Virus record (IMG/VR): IMGVR_UViG_3300027985_001318
Location: 159,651-223,650 of that record
Length of the DNA: 64,000 bases
Strand: one strand, 5' to 3'
Origin: a virus
A program made the translations under genes and the position numbers. The notes below the pieces were generated by a model. That model had not been told where the DNA came from. It was given only the letters and a program-made list of their open reading frames with translations, and searched no databases. This document shows, piece by piece, positions 41,034-49,862 of this stretch. The first letter of the stretch is position 1; every line of letters starts with the position of its first letter.

Positions 41034-41315
41034 ATGACCAACCATACCGTGAAAGGAAGCGGTTATATCACGCAACGTGATATAGACGATGCCGAGAAAG
41101 TTTGCGAACACCTGTCAGTAGGTAATCTCGCTCACTTCGTCGGTGAGCAGGACTCCTTTGGTCCTGTTACCAGATACTGGTACTGCACTGAATGCTACAA
41201 GGAATTCATACGGGGACAACTGGCTCAAGACCTTGACAGCGTCGAGTCAGATCCCGAAGAAATCGATGAATTCGAACCGGCTTGGGGATGTGAAGATCTA
41301 CTGGACCTTGATTAA
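41034..41315 (+). CDS. Small probable zinc-binding protein (93 aa)
   Basis: CEHL near residue 23 and YWYCTECYKEF near 50-60 give a C-x-H...C-x-x-C pattern suitable for one zinc; the last 30 residues are very acidic. Function unknown. GGAGTTAAAG precedes the ATG. Confidence 0.65.
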   Translation: MTNHTVKGSGYITQRDIDDAEKVCEHLSVGNLAHFVGEQDSFGPVTRYWYCTECYKEFIRGQLAQDLDSVESDPEEIDEFEPAWGCEDLLDLD

Positions 41316-41443
41316 GGAATGTAACCAAAAGAAGGGGCTGGTCTTCGGTTTGCTCCTAATTGGAGAATCTTCTTACCAATGATCTTGGTAAACAAGCAGA
41401 TACCTTGCAATAAAAATACTTCTACACCTCGAGGTAAAGAACC

Positions 41444-41734
41444 ATGGAACATGTAGCTAAGATCAAACGTCTCGCTAACGTACTACGCGATCTGAACCAA
41501 TGGAGCGGACAAGACCAGTTGAGTGGGGTCTATAAACTGGCCACCGAGTTACTCAATGAGATTGGGGTAGATCGTTTTATCGACGATGTCTCTGAAGCAA
41601 GCGGTTTTAAGATCTCGGCTAAGGAACATGAAACTCGTTTCGATGTAGGAATTAACCTCGGTCGGCGTGGTTGGAAGGATTTGATATTTACCTTCCAGAC
41701 TATCAAGACCAAGAAGAAAATCAACATCGTTTAG
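41444..41734 (+). CDS. Hypothetical protein (96 aa)
   Basis: Unrecognised 96-residue protein: N-terminal helices, C-terminal strands with a basic end (KTKKKINIV). GAGGTAAAG lies ahead. The 128-base gap before it shows no clear promoter. Confidence 0.7.
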   Translation: MEHVAKIKRLANVLRDLNQWSGQDQLSGVYKLATELLNEIGVDRFIDDVSEASGFKISAKEHETRFDVGINLGRRGWKDLIFTFQTIKTKKKINIV

Positions 41735-41737
41735 CTT

Positions 41738-41770
41738 AAAAGAAAGGGTCTTGAGACCCTTTCTTTTTTT
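41738..41770 (+). terminator. Terminator
   Basis: AAAAGAAAGGGTCT / AGACCCTTTCTTTT with a two-base loop and more T. Confidence 0.85.
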
Positions 41771-41790
41771 GACCCTAAAAGTTAAAACTA

Positions 41791-41820
41791 GAATATCTCA
41801 GACCTATATGCCTTAGATGA
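41791..41820 (+). promoter_or_regulatory. Early-type promoter, TATATGCC form
   Basis: ATATCTCAGACC then TATATGCC (41805-41812) and TTAGATGA; the run CTCAGACCTATATGCCTTAG is also present at the ring-nuclease promoter (24136). It precedes the zinc-ribbon gene by 66 bases. Confidence 0.6.
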
Positions 41821-41870
41821 AGTAGAGAAGAGAATCTTCTTTACAATTACCCTTAAAAGAGGAAATGAAC

Positions 41871-42041
41871 ATGGAAACTATCAACCCAGAAGAACTCGTG
41901 TATTGCGCTTCATGCGATCGTCAGTTTAAGCGCAAGGAAATGGTCAGCTGGTTTTCGACAGATACTCGTGAGGAGCATATCTGTCCGCATTGTGCAGAAG
42001 CGGAAGCGAGCTACGTTGATGGAGACGGTAAGGATGAATAG
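41871..42041 (+). CDS. 56-residue zinc-ribbon protein
   Basis: METINPEEL... with two CxxC pairs (C12/C15 in YCASCDR and C38/C41 in ICPHCAE), a typical small zinc ribbon. The ATG at 41871 lies 8 bases after AAAAGAGG; the ATG at 41865 is too close to it. First gene behind a TATATGCC promoter. It overlaps the HD gene by 8 bases. Small zinc ribbons often bind nucleic acid or RNA polymerase; here that is a guess. Confidence 0.7.
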   Translation: METINPEELVYCASCDRQFKRKEMVSWFSTDTREEHICPHCAEAEASYVDGDGKDE

Positions 42042-42645
42042 TGAGATCGTTGAGATACTGGGCTGGTTGCCAGTTGGGTTTGTGTCGAAAGTATGCTCTT
42101 ACATAGAGCGCAACGATGCTGGCCATCAACACGACCATGTCTTTGACGTGGTGATGGAAGCGGCACGATTGAGTGGTGGTAATAGAAATGCAACACTCGC
42201 AGCATTTCTACATGACATTGGTTGCGGTTTTGATCGTGACCGTCATCATGAAATCGGTGCCGAGTTATCGGAAGGGTTGCTGCGATATAATGAGATCGAG
42301 TGCGACCTGGACATGGTCGTGAAAGCCGTGCTGGAGCATCGTGCGAGCTGGAAGGGTGGTTATAGTAGTAAGGTATCTGAATGGGTATCTGCTGCTGACC
42401 GAGGTAAGCCGGATGCAGATCGTTACTTGAAGCGGAGTTATCTTTACGCTAAGAGTAAGTTGGGTAAGAACCATGAGCAGTCTATTCAGCATGCGCTGGA
42501 AACGATACGCGGAAGGTTTTTGCTGAAGACTCCGGAAGCTCCTGAGTGGTACTTTGAACTTTACGCGGAAGAGTGGAAGCAAATGCGTGAAGATCTGGCG
42601 AACGAGACCTTGGAACGTACCGCTGAGCGAATGCGTTTTATGTGA
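42034..42645 (+). CDS. HD-domain phosphohydrolase
   Basis: A 203-residue HD protein: AGHQHDHVFDVV (first His), AAFLHDIGCG (HD pair), RHHEIGAEL, LEHR and WVSAADRGKP (last Asp) in the family order. HD enzymes hydrolyse nucleotides or signalling nucleotides. The ATG at 42034 (GGAGACGGTAAGG ahead) is used, not the one at 41968 inside the zinc-ribbon gene. It is early-type by its promoter, so host nucleotide or (p)ppGpp breakdown is possible. Confidence 0.83.
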   Translation: MNSEIVEILGWLPVGFVSKVCSYIERNDAGHQHDHVFDVVMEAARLSGGNRNATLAAFLHDIGCGFDRDRHHEIGAELSEGLLRYNEIECDLDMVVKAVLEHRASWKGGYSSKVSEWVSAADRGKPDADRYLKRSYLYAKSKLGKNHEQSIQHALETIRGRFLLKTPEAPEWYFELYAEEWKQMREDLANETLERTAERMRFM

Positions 42646-42662
42646 TGTTGGGAGGAGTCGAA

Positions 42663-42693
42663 TAAGAGGAGGGCTTTCGCCCTCCTCTTTTAT
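42663..42693 (+). terminator. Terminator, GGAGGGC family, bidirectional site
   Basis: Stem AAGAGGAGGGC / GCCCTCCTCTT with TTTC between arms; serves the HD gene (plus) and probably the spanin pair (minus). Confidence 0.85.
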
Positions 42694-43022
42694 TTGCCTA
42701 ACGCTTTCTTTTTTTGCTCTTCGTTGAACGCCCGGACCTTTTCGACAGTATCTTCAACAGCCAGCCTGTAAGCCACCAGTTCGTTATTGATACGTCTGAG
42801 TTCCCCACGTAGGGAGTTGTTCAGCATCAGAGAACCGGTGTAGGTATTGTCAACTGCTTCGATGTCAAGGTTTGGTACTGGTAAGAGTTCCAGAGGTACC
42901 GAGATCATCTCCTTTTCCTTCACCACCACGACACTTTGATGGTTGGAGCACGCAGATAGCAATATCAGGCACAGGCTCGTTAGCACAAGGTACGGTACTG
43001 AGGGCTTTACGGAGGTCTTCAT
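42690..43022 (-). CDS. Rz1: Outer-membrane spanin (Rz1-like lipoprotein)
   Basis: A 110-residue lipoprotein. Signal PYLVLTSLCLILLSAC with C25 as the lipidated cysteine of a lipobox, then a proline-containing linker and a helical C-terminal part (RGELRRINNEL...EKVRAFNEEQ). It overlaps the Rz-like gene out of frame by 158 bases, the classical spanin arrangement. The start at 43022 gives a correct signal; the frame extends further to 43067. Acts with Rz to fuse inner and outer membrane in lysis. Confidence 0.85.
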   Translation of the reverse strand: MKTSVKPSVPYLVLTSLCLILLSACSNHQSVVVVKEKEMISVPLELLPVPNLDIEAVDNTYTGSLMLNNSLRGELRRINNELVAYRLAVEDTVEKVRAFNEEQKKKALGK

Positions 43023-43296
43023 TTTGTTTATTAACTCCCTGTTGAAGTGCTTGCAATGAAGCTGCATTCTCGGCAGCTACTTTAGCGAACCCACTGGAGA
43101 GTTTACCCTGCAACTCTTCTAAGGCGCTCGCGTACTCGTTTGCTTGGGTAGCGACTTTGAGGTCTCCTTCCAAGCTACCGATTTCTTTGTTGAGGGATTG
43201 GATCTGTTGCTGTTGAAAATAAACACCCAAACCAAGACAGATGATCACAGCAGCTACGACTGCCAGACCTATCAATTTCATGTAAATCTCTTTCAT
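42865..43296 (-). CDS. Rz: Inner-membrane spanin (Rz-like)
   Basis: A 143-residue protein with one N-terminal membrane span (LIGLAVVAAVIICLGLGVYF) followed by a long coiled coil (QQQQIQSLNKEIGSLEGDL to about 95) in the periplasm. GGGAG lies 7 bases before the ATG. Rz1 begins inside it in another frame. The pair lies 16 kb from the endolysin (59079-59717), so lysis genes are scattered. Confidence 0.85.
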   Translation of the reverse strand: MKEIYMKLIGLAVVAAVIICLGLGVYFQQQQIQSLNKEIGSLEGDLKVATQANEYASALEELQGKLSSGFAKVAAENAASLQALQQGVNKQNEDLRKALSTVPCANEPVPDIAICVLQPSKCRGGEGKGDDLGTSGTLTSTKP

Positions 43297-43344
43297 AGTC
43301 GAACTCCCATGAATCCTATGACTTTTGGCTAAGGATTTATTAAA

Positions 43345-45405
43345 ATGAGCAGCATCTTGAAACGATTGCTAGGTACTATTGAAGTAGAAGAGAAACGCGG
43401 TTTCATTAGCGTTACTGGCTTCAATATGCCAAATACTGGGAGACTCATAACTGAGTTATGGAGTACATCCAGGGTGAACGCGCACATGTTCACCAAGTTC
43501 TCGAAACGTGAATTCAGGTTCGAGAGCTTCTTTGCTATTGAGGTACGCTATATAATCGAGAAGCTTCTCGAGAAGTGTCCTCGCCAGGTGAACCAAAGAG
43601 CTTTACGTAGAATCGTCGAGCTACTGAACGAAAACACTTGGCTGAAAAATATCGAATCGGATCACAAACCGATCCTTAACCGCGCTAGACTGAATGACTT
43701 TACCGTCAAGCCTTTAGATTCTCAGCTCGAGTTTCTGAACACTTACGATACGTTGGTGCCGAAACTTAATTTGAAAGGCTATATGTTGGCTAGCCCAGCA
43801 GGCACCGGTAAAACTCTGACGTCTCTGTTTACTGCAAGATGTATCGAAGCGGACGCTGTGATTGTGATCTCCCCTAACAATGCCGTGCGTAGAGTCTGGG
43901 GCGCTACTTTTGATAGTCGCTTCAAAAACAAACCGGAATATTGGATTTCTGATCAATCTGGAGTACCGGCTAAAGCTTACGATTACGCAGTGTTCCATTA
44001 CGAAGCCTTGGATCGCGCTCTGGTTTATGCTGACTACTTGGTTAAAGAAACCAATAAGAAAGTGTTCATTATCCTCGACGAGTGTCATAACTTCAACAAC
44101 GAGGAATCTCTTCGTACTCAGAAATTCGTTGATCTCTGCAAGTTAACCAAACCACTTGGGATCATCTGGATGTCTGGTACTCCGATTAAGGCGGTGGGTA
44201 GTGAGTGCGTGCCGTTCTTGCGCACTGTCGATCCTCTCTTTACCGATAGTGCTGCAGTGGCTATGTACAAGATCTTCGGGAAGTCAGCTTCCCGAGCTAC
44301 CGACATTCTCGCCCATCGGATTGGTCACATTAGCTTCAAGATAGAGAAGGCTACTGTGGTAGCCAACGTCTCCGATACGGTAGAATATAAGTTTGGTTTC
44401 AAAGGAGCCGAGCGCTTTACTTTGCAGGTAATCAGAGAAGAGATCGTTTCGTTTATCATTGAGCGAAGCGAGTATTATCGCCGTGAACGGCCGATGTTCC
44501 AGGCCATTTACGACAAGGCTATCGCTGAGCATAAAACCAGGATAGAAAGAAACCCTGCCCTACAGAGGGATTTCTTGAAGTATCAGTCTTACGTACGTAC
44601 TATCTCTCGTGGATTCGATCCAGTGCAACACAAAGAGATGGCTAAGTTCTGCAACATCTACGAGAAAACTCAGATTATTCCATACCTCTCTAAGGAGCTC
44701 AGAAAGCCGTTTGGGGAGGCTCGGTCGGTAATCAAGTACGTACAGCTCAAAATACGTGGAGAGGCTTTAGGACGCGTTCTAGGCCGCCGTAGAATCGAAT
44801 GCTTTGTAGAGATGGCGCAGCATGCTGACTTGACTGGTTATATTGATAACTCTGAAAAGAAAACAGTGATTTTCACGAGTTATGTCGAGGTATTGGAACA
44901 GTTGCAAAGAAAGGCAGTGGCCGATGGCTACAAGCCGCTAGTGGTCTATGGAGCTACTAACAAGAACCTCGGCTCTATTATTCAGCAGTTCGACAGAGAT
45001 CGCGACGCTAACCCGTTGATCGCCACCTACGATTCTCTTTCTACTGCCGTGCCATTGATCATGGCTAACACTGCGATTATGTTCAACCAGCCCTTCAGGC
45101 AACATGAGATCGAGCAAGCTCAAGCTCGTATCGATCGTCTAGATCAAGACTCTCCAGTACATTTCGTAAATGTACTGCTAGATACCAATGGGGTGGAAAA
45201 CATTTCTACTCGTAACTTGGATATAGTGGAGTGGTCTCGCCAGCAGGTTGATGAAATCATGGGTAATGGCGACGGTATTGATAACGTTACTGTCGAATCT
45301 TTCTTGGCTGAGTTTGGTCTTTCCTTCTCAACTGAAGCTATTGATTTGTCTAGTTTTAGAAAGAAGATCGATAGCTCTACCTCATTCTTCTATTTCAAGG
45401 AGTAA
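43345..45405 (+). CDS. SF2 (SNF2-like) helicase
   Basis: A 686-residue DNA-dependent ATPase. Motif I SPAGTGKT (about 152), Ia ISPNNAVR, II DECHN, III MSGTP, IV-V region VIFTSYVEVLEQL and VVYGATNK, and VI QAQARIDRLDQ near 590. The N-terminal 140 residues are not a known domain. The C-terminal half fits the SNF2/type III restriction branch rather than DEAD RNA helicases. A role in phage DNA replication, repair or transcription is likely. Confidence 0.85.
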   Translation: MSSILKRLLGTIEVEEKRGFISVTGFNMPNTGRLITELWSTSRVNAHMFTKFSKREFRFESFFAIEVRYIIEKLLEKCPRQVNQRALRRIVELLNENTWLKNIESDHKPILNRARLNDFTVKPLDSQLEFLNTYDTLVPKLNLKGYMLASPAGTGKTLTSLFTARCIEADAVIVISPNNAVRRVWGATFDSRFKNKPEYWISDQSGVPAKAYDYAVFHYEALDRALVYADYLVKETNKKVFIILDECHNFNNEESLRTQKFVDLCKLTKPLGIIWMSGTPIKAVGSECVPFLRTVDPLFTDSAAVAMYKIFGKSASRATDILAHRIGHISFKIEKATVVANVSDTVEYKFGFKGAERFTLQVIREEIVSFIIERSEYYRRERPMFQAIYDKAIAEHKTRIERNPALQRDFLKYQSYVRTISRGFDPVQHKEMAKFCNIYEKTQIIPYLSKELRKPFGEARSVIKYVQLKIRGEALGRVLGRRRIECFVEMAQHADLTGYIDNSEKKTVIFTSYVEVLEQLQRKAVADGYKPLVVYGATNKNLGSIIQQFDRDRDANPLIATYDSLSTAVPLIMANTAIMFNQPFRQHEIEQAQARIDRLDQDSPVHFVNVLLDTNGVENISTRNLDIVEWSRQQVDEIMGNGDGIDNVTVESFLAEFGLSFSTEAIDLSSFRKKIDSSTSFFYFKE

Positions 45406-45408
45406 AAA

Positions 45409-48243
45409 ATGGCTGAGGATATTCAATACGTAGAAGAGGCTCCAGAGAGTCAGCCCTCGGTACGTGAGTCTGGCACCTGGGTACCTGGTATCCCCAGAGA
45501 CCGTCTAGACGAGTTTCTGGATGATATTCAGCTGTTGCTGAACCAATGCCGACTGCAGGCCGAACTGGCCGCCACTCGTGCCACTCAGGCCACTCTGGAA
45601 GCAACCAACGCAGCGGCTTCCAGACAGGCCGCTGAACTAGCCTCAGTGGAAGCAAGTGGACATCGTGTTGCAGCTGGAGCTTCGGCCACCTCAGCTTCTA
45701 GCTTCGCTGGTGACTCTGCTAATTCCGCCTTGGATTCCAGCGAAGAAGCCGATCGCGCTAAGGAGGAGGCAGATCGGTCGGTTATGGTGATGGAAGATCA
45801 CTTGAATGCCGAGGATCCACATCCGCAGTATATCAAGAAAGCTCTTCCTAGCGAAGCTACTGAAAGTGATCAGTTCGTTTTCACTCTGAATGGGCTGCAG
45901 CTATTATCCAGCGAAGGCTCCATCAAAATCACTACTTACACCGAAGCAGATCTCGACGGTGGTCTGGGCTGGAATGATCCAAAGCTGGCATTTACTGGCG
46001 ATTATATCTTGCAGGTAAATGGTATTGCAAATGGTCCGGAAGTCAGCTCTGGGATTGTCAAGGCCTCTACCAAGTGGTATCTCTCCGTTCGCGCTATGGG
46101 TAATGGAACTTACTTGCAGTTTGCTTACAGTGAGAAAGGTGACTTGGTTAGCCGATATATCGATACTGTTCAGGGAACCTATAGTCACTGGTTGGTGTTC
46201 GCCAACGGTTCCGCTTACAACAAAAGCAGACAAAAGAACATCACTGGACCAAGTGTTGGTTTCACTAGCACCTATCAGCTTTCCAGCATCGATATGGTTT
46301 ACAACCACTTGATCGTAAGTGCGGACATTGATGGCTTTACTGTACGGTTGCCGGTTTCAGTTGGTGGCGTTAATGAAATTGAGACTGCCAGTAAGTTCTT
46401 GGTCACTAACGATACCGCAAACCAGCTGCTGATTGAAACACCATCAGCTGACGTGAAACTGAACGGCGATAATGTGGCGGTTAGTATCCCCGCTTACAGC
46501 ACCGCTGTGTTGATCAACTATAACGACACCGTAACCTGGACTATCTTTGGTTTCGGTTTGGGTGGGATCAATAAAGCTCGTTTTCTCAATAACGTTGAAG
46601 TTGGTGTTCGTAACTACACCAAACACCGTATCATGCGCTCGAGTGCTGATGTGGAAGGTACATGGCACGTTTATGAACTGCCTGCCGATAGCGATGGTTG
46701 GATTGATTTCTCGGTAGATCACCTTTGGGAAACTGACGCCACCGGCAAATTGAATACTCCTTTGGTGCTGAAGGCACCGGGCGACGAGAAGATTTCTACC
46801 GGCGACGGTGAGTTCGAAGCCGTTAGAATCCTCTACCGTGTCGACTTCACTGCTTTCCGCTACCAAAGTCAGTGGCGCGTCAATGACTGCATTGAATTCT
46901 CCTTGGAAGAACCGGATAATACAGTCTATAACCTGTTAACCTTCGAAGCCCAAGAAGAAGTTTCAGCTACCAAAGCCAAAAATGTGGTACAAATTCCACA
47001 TCCTACCGGCATGTATACCGATGCTGTTGGGTTCATCTGGTGGAACGACACCACTTATTGCGTACATCGAATAGTTCCGCTAGATATCAATGTCGAGACC
47101 CATTCAGCACAAGGGCTCTACATAACGAGCTTAGGTCAGTACGCTGCAAAGATCCACTGCATCTCTGCTGGTTATAGTGGCGGCGTTATCAAGTATGCGG
47201 CTATCGTTACGACTACCAACGGTAAACACTATTTAGTAAAAGGTTACGACAATCCTAGCGGTTATTTTATTTGGATGCCTCTGGCTGAGCTTAGCTACCC
47301 ATACGGAATCATGGGGACTGATCGCAAATCTAACTTTGTAGCCCTTTATAGTGATGGCGGTGACCTCAAGACGGTTCGTTACCATATGGCCACCGAGGCT
47401 GTTACTGAGCAAACTTGGGCCGGTACCGCTTCAGCTAACTCCAACAATAAGTGGGAGCTCTATACTCCGCTTAGAGGCGTCTATGGCTCTAGTTCGATAA
47501 CCAGCCCACTTAGCGATGGTAGTACGGTTACTTGGGCAGTTGCTAGCACAGATAGCATGATTTTTGCCACCACTGACGGTATTGCGGTGATGATGTTATA
47601 TTTCAGTCACCTTGGTACCGACGATTTGTTTGGTTTGTTCAATGAACTTACCACCGAACAGATCTCTCAAGCTGAGAGTGAAGGATGGCTTGGTAACGGT
47701 ATTGAATTTAGCAGTATGATTTTCGATTACTACACCCCAGGTAAACTGCTACTTGGTCGCAATGACGATACCACTACCTTAGTGGCAAGAGCGCACAATA
47801 CCGAAGAGGCGTCCGTCGTGCCGTTCCCGGCCAGTCGAGGAAAGAAAGGTTTGAAGTTGGTGGATCTTTCTTACTGGTCTCCAATTACTACCGACGCGCC
47901 GCTCTATGCCGCAATGATCGGTAACGACATGGTGGTTGGTCTCAGCCCCCGAATGACTGAGCATTTCTGCTACAATCGTGGGCCTGCTGACTACTATTAC
48001 CGTAGTGTGGAAAATAAGTCCGAGACCAGAAACTTCCCGTTCTATCAAGCAGACGGTAGCCTCGAAGATACTCCGTTCTTTATTGTAGCGACGTACTATG
48101 GCCCGAACAGCACCGAAAGAATAGCCAATCCTCTGTTCTATATTGGCTTCCCTACCGACGCAGATCCGGTTAGTTATGCGTTTCGAATCGGGGCCGATGC
48201 TGTAGCTAATTCGGCATATACTCAAATTGGTCTTATCGTTTAA
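45409..48243 (+). CDS. Tail fibre protein (944 aa)
   Basis: N-terminal virion-attachment part (1-45), then an alanine-rich trimeric coiled coil (about 45-120: LAATRATQATLEATNAAA, ASATSASSFAGDSANSA), then NAEDPHPQYIKK, a fibre motif seen in many phages, then about 800 strand-rich residues for receptor binding. It starts 3 bases after the helicase stop, with AAGGAG. First of a set of adhesin-like genes to 53210. Confidence 0.85.
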   Translation: MAEDIQYVEEAPESQPSVRESGTWVPGIPRDRLDEFLDDIQLLLNQCRLQAELAATRATQATLEATNAAASRQAAELASVEASGHRVAAGASATSASSFAGDSANSALDSSEEADRAKEEADRSVMVMEDHLNAEDPHPQYIKKALPSEATESDQFVFTLNGLQLLSSEGSIKITTYTEADLDGGLGWNDPKLAFTGDYILQVNGIANGPEVSSGIVKASTKWYLSVRAMGNGTYLQFAYSEKGDLVSRYIDTVQGTYSHWLVFANGSAYNKSRQKNITGPSVGFTSTYQLSSIDMVYNHLIVSADIDGFTVRLPVSVGGVNEIETASKFLVTNDTANQLLIETPSADVKLNGDNVAVSIPAYSTAVLINYNDTVTWTIFGFGLGGINKARFLNNVEVGVRNYTKHRIMRSSADVEGTWHVYELPADSDGWIDFSVDHLWETDATGKLNTPLVLKAPGDEKISTGDGEFEAVRILYRVDFTAFRYQSQWRVNDCIEFSLEEPDNTVYNLLTFEAQEEVSATKAKNVVQIPHPTGMYTDAVGFIWWNDTTYCVHRIVPLDINVETHSAQGLYITSLGQYAAKIHCISAGYSGGVIKYAAIVTTTNGKHYLVKGYDNPSGYFIWMPLAELSYPYGIMGTDRKSNFVALYSDGGDLKTVRYHMATEAVTEQTWAGTASANSNNKWELYTPLRGVYGSSSITSPLSDGSTVTWAVASTDSMIFATTDGIAVMMLYFSHLGTDDLFGLFNELTTEQISQAESEGWLGNGIEFSSMIFDYYTPGKLLLGRNDDTTTLVARAHNTEEASVVPFPASRGKKGLKLVDLSYWSPITTDAPLYAAMIGNDMVVGLSPRMTEHFCYNRGPADYYYRSVENKSETRNFPFYQADGSLEDTPFFIVATYYGPNSTERIANPLFYIGFPTDADPVSYAFRIGADAVANSAYTQIGLIV

Positions 48244-48245
48244 GA

Positions 48246-48265
48246 AGGAGGGCGAAAGCCCTCCT
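48246..48265 (+). other. Intercistronic hairpin carrying the next ribosome site at its foot
   Basis: AGGAGGGC-GAAA-GCCCTCCT followed immediately by AGGAG and the ATG at 48280. There is no T run. The same layout occurs on the minus strand at 63051-63070. It may protect or process mRNA, or tune translation. Confidence 0.5.
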
Positions 48266-48279
48266 AGGAGTTTACTAAC

Positions 48280-48735
48280 ATGAGAGACGTAATTGAATTT
48301 TTACGAGAGGCTTTGGCTAGCAACCAAGTCAAACCAGCTGAGATAGCTGCTTTGGTGGTTGAGGTATTACCGAGAGCGATATCGTTTAATACTGTCAACG
48401 ATAACGGTTATGTGGCAGGTAATGTGGTGGGGTGGTGGATTCCTGAAACGGCAGTAGTACTGAAAGCTGATTTGCCGGGAGCAAAAGCTCTCTATAAGCT
48501 CGATGCGCTACATACAGTTTTGCCGACCACAGCACGGATCGGTATTCGTAAATACGACACGGCCGAGCTGTTGGGTTATTTGCGCTTCGATACAGATGGT
48601 AGTGCTATGGTCCCGGAGTTTACTAATGATGTGACACTCAGTGCTGGCGAATCTATCGAATTCTACGTGGAGTCTATGCCTGCAGTGGTGGCTATTAGTG
48701 TCACCATCCCGCATTTTATTCAGCTCTCTAACTAG
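48280..48735 (+). CDS. Probable tail-associated protein (151 aa)
   Basis: Strand-rich 151-residue protein in the tail fibre operon; no family recognised. It begins right after a hairpin with AGGAG at its foot. The N-terminal 35 residues are helical, the rest beta. Confidence 0.65.
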   Translation: MRDVIEFLREALASNQVKPAEIAALVVEVLPRAISFNTVNDNGYVAGNVVGWWIPETAVVLKADLPGAKALYKLDALHTVLPTTARIGIRKYDTAELLGYLRFDTDGSAMVPEFTNDVTLSAGESIEFYVESMPAVVAISVTIPHFIQLSN

Positions 48736-48745
48736 GATAATTACC

Positions 48746-49861
48746 ATGGAAATTTTTGCTAACGCCTGCGAGCCGCATAGCTGGCTTAAATATATCTTAG
48801 ATGAAGGAACCGATTACGCAGTTTCTAATCTAGGATTTTTCGAGAGTGGTTTGATGAACCCGGGTCTCTTGAAACAGAAATTGCCGAGTAATCCTATCAC
48901 CGTTGACGTTACTGGACATTCTGTCTTTTCTAAACTCTTTATACAGTTCATACGGATGCATAGATCGTATTACCAGGATGGCGATTACAGGCAGTTCATT
49001 AAAATCTTAAATAGTTCAGGGGTTTTGTTGGTCAGTATTGGTTACAATGGTACAAGCAACACGACAGACGCTCAGCCGCTAGCGGTCTACAGTTATAATG
49101 CTGATGGTAGCCAGAAAACTAAGGTGGTAGAAACAGCTCTATATCGACCACTAGCCGTCGACTACGATTATGGATCAAAAAACCCAGATCGCGCTCTGTC
49201 TTTTCAATACACGAACGATCCAAACGATTCAACTTTGAGTAAGTTCGATGTTTATTACGGAACTGAGCTGATCGCCACGATGTCCGGCTCAGAACTAGGC
49301 GAACACGTAGATGCAGATCCTGCAAAAATTGTGTTTTTCTCAACAGTGGCTAATCTCAGCGGCGCCGAGACTTACAAACATCTTTTATCTTACATAATCG
49401 TTACTGACGAACTGGACTTTTCTCTAGAGCCAAGAATTCTACGACCAAGTTCGCTAATTACTACCGGAGAATTTACCGGCACTGTTTCAGCGCTGGCTGA
49501 AATTTTACAGGACGACGTTTACATGTCTTGTTCTGCGGAGAGCGATCAGTATATCGAATTTACTTTAGCAAGTAGCTCAATATACGGGACTAATTCTGCC
49601 AATAACAGCGTAGCTATAGAAAGTTCGTTCATTAGCTATTTCGGCAGATATTTGGAGATTGGTGCAGAATCAGCTACGTTCGAAATCACGCTTTATAACG
49701 GATCGGAGATTTTCTATTCCGAGGACGTAGTGGTAGCGGCCAACGAGGACTCTAGCTATTATAAGACAAAGGTTCTGGAATCAATTAATTCAGGTCTTCT
49801 CGGGACTGAGTTCTCTGTTTTAAAAACGTTTACTGTACGCATATCTTTAAAGGCGGTCTAA
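48746..49861 (+). CDS. Probable tail adhesin (371 aa)
   Basis: The frame is open from 48641, but the ATG at 48746 follows AGGAT and the previous stop. The middle part (SKFDVYYGTELIATMSG...LLSYIIVTDE) resembles lectin-like jelly-roll domains found in jumbo phage virion proteins. Acts presumably in host binding. The next gene starts 1 base after the stop. Confidence 0.65.
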   Translation: MEIFANACEPHSWLKYILDEGTDYAVSNLGFFESGLMNPGLLKQKLPSNPITVDVTGHSVFSKLFIQFIRMHRSYYQDGDYRQFIKILNSSGVLLVSIGYNGTSNTTDAQPLAVYSYNADGSQKTKVVETALYRPLAVDYDYGSKNPDRALSFQYTNDPNDSTLSKFDVYYGTELIATMSGSELGEHVDADPAKIVFFSTVANLSGAETYKHLLSYIIVTDELDFSLEPRILRPSSLITTGEFTGTVSALAEILQDDVYMSCSAESDQYIEFTLASSSIYGTNSANNSVAIESSFISYFGRYLEIGAESATFEITLYNGSEIFYSEDVVVAANEDSSYYKTKVLESINSGLLGTEFSVLKTFTVRISLKAV

Positions 49862-49862
49862 T

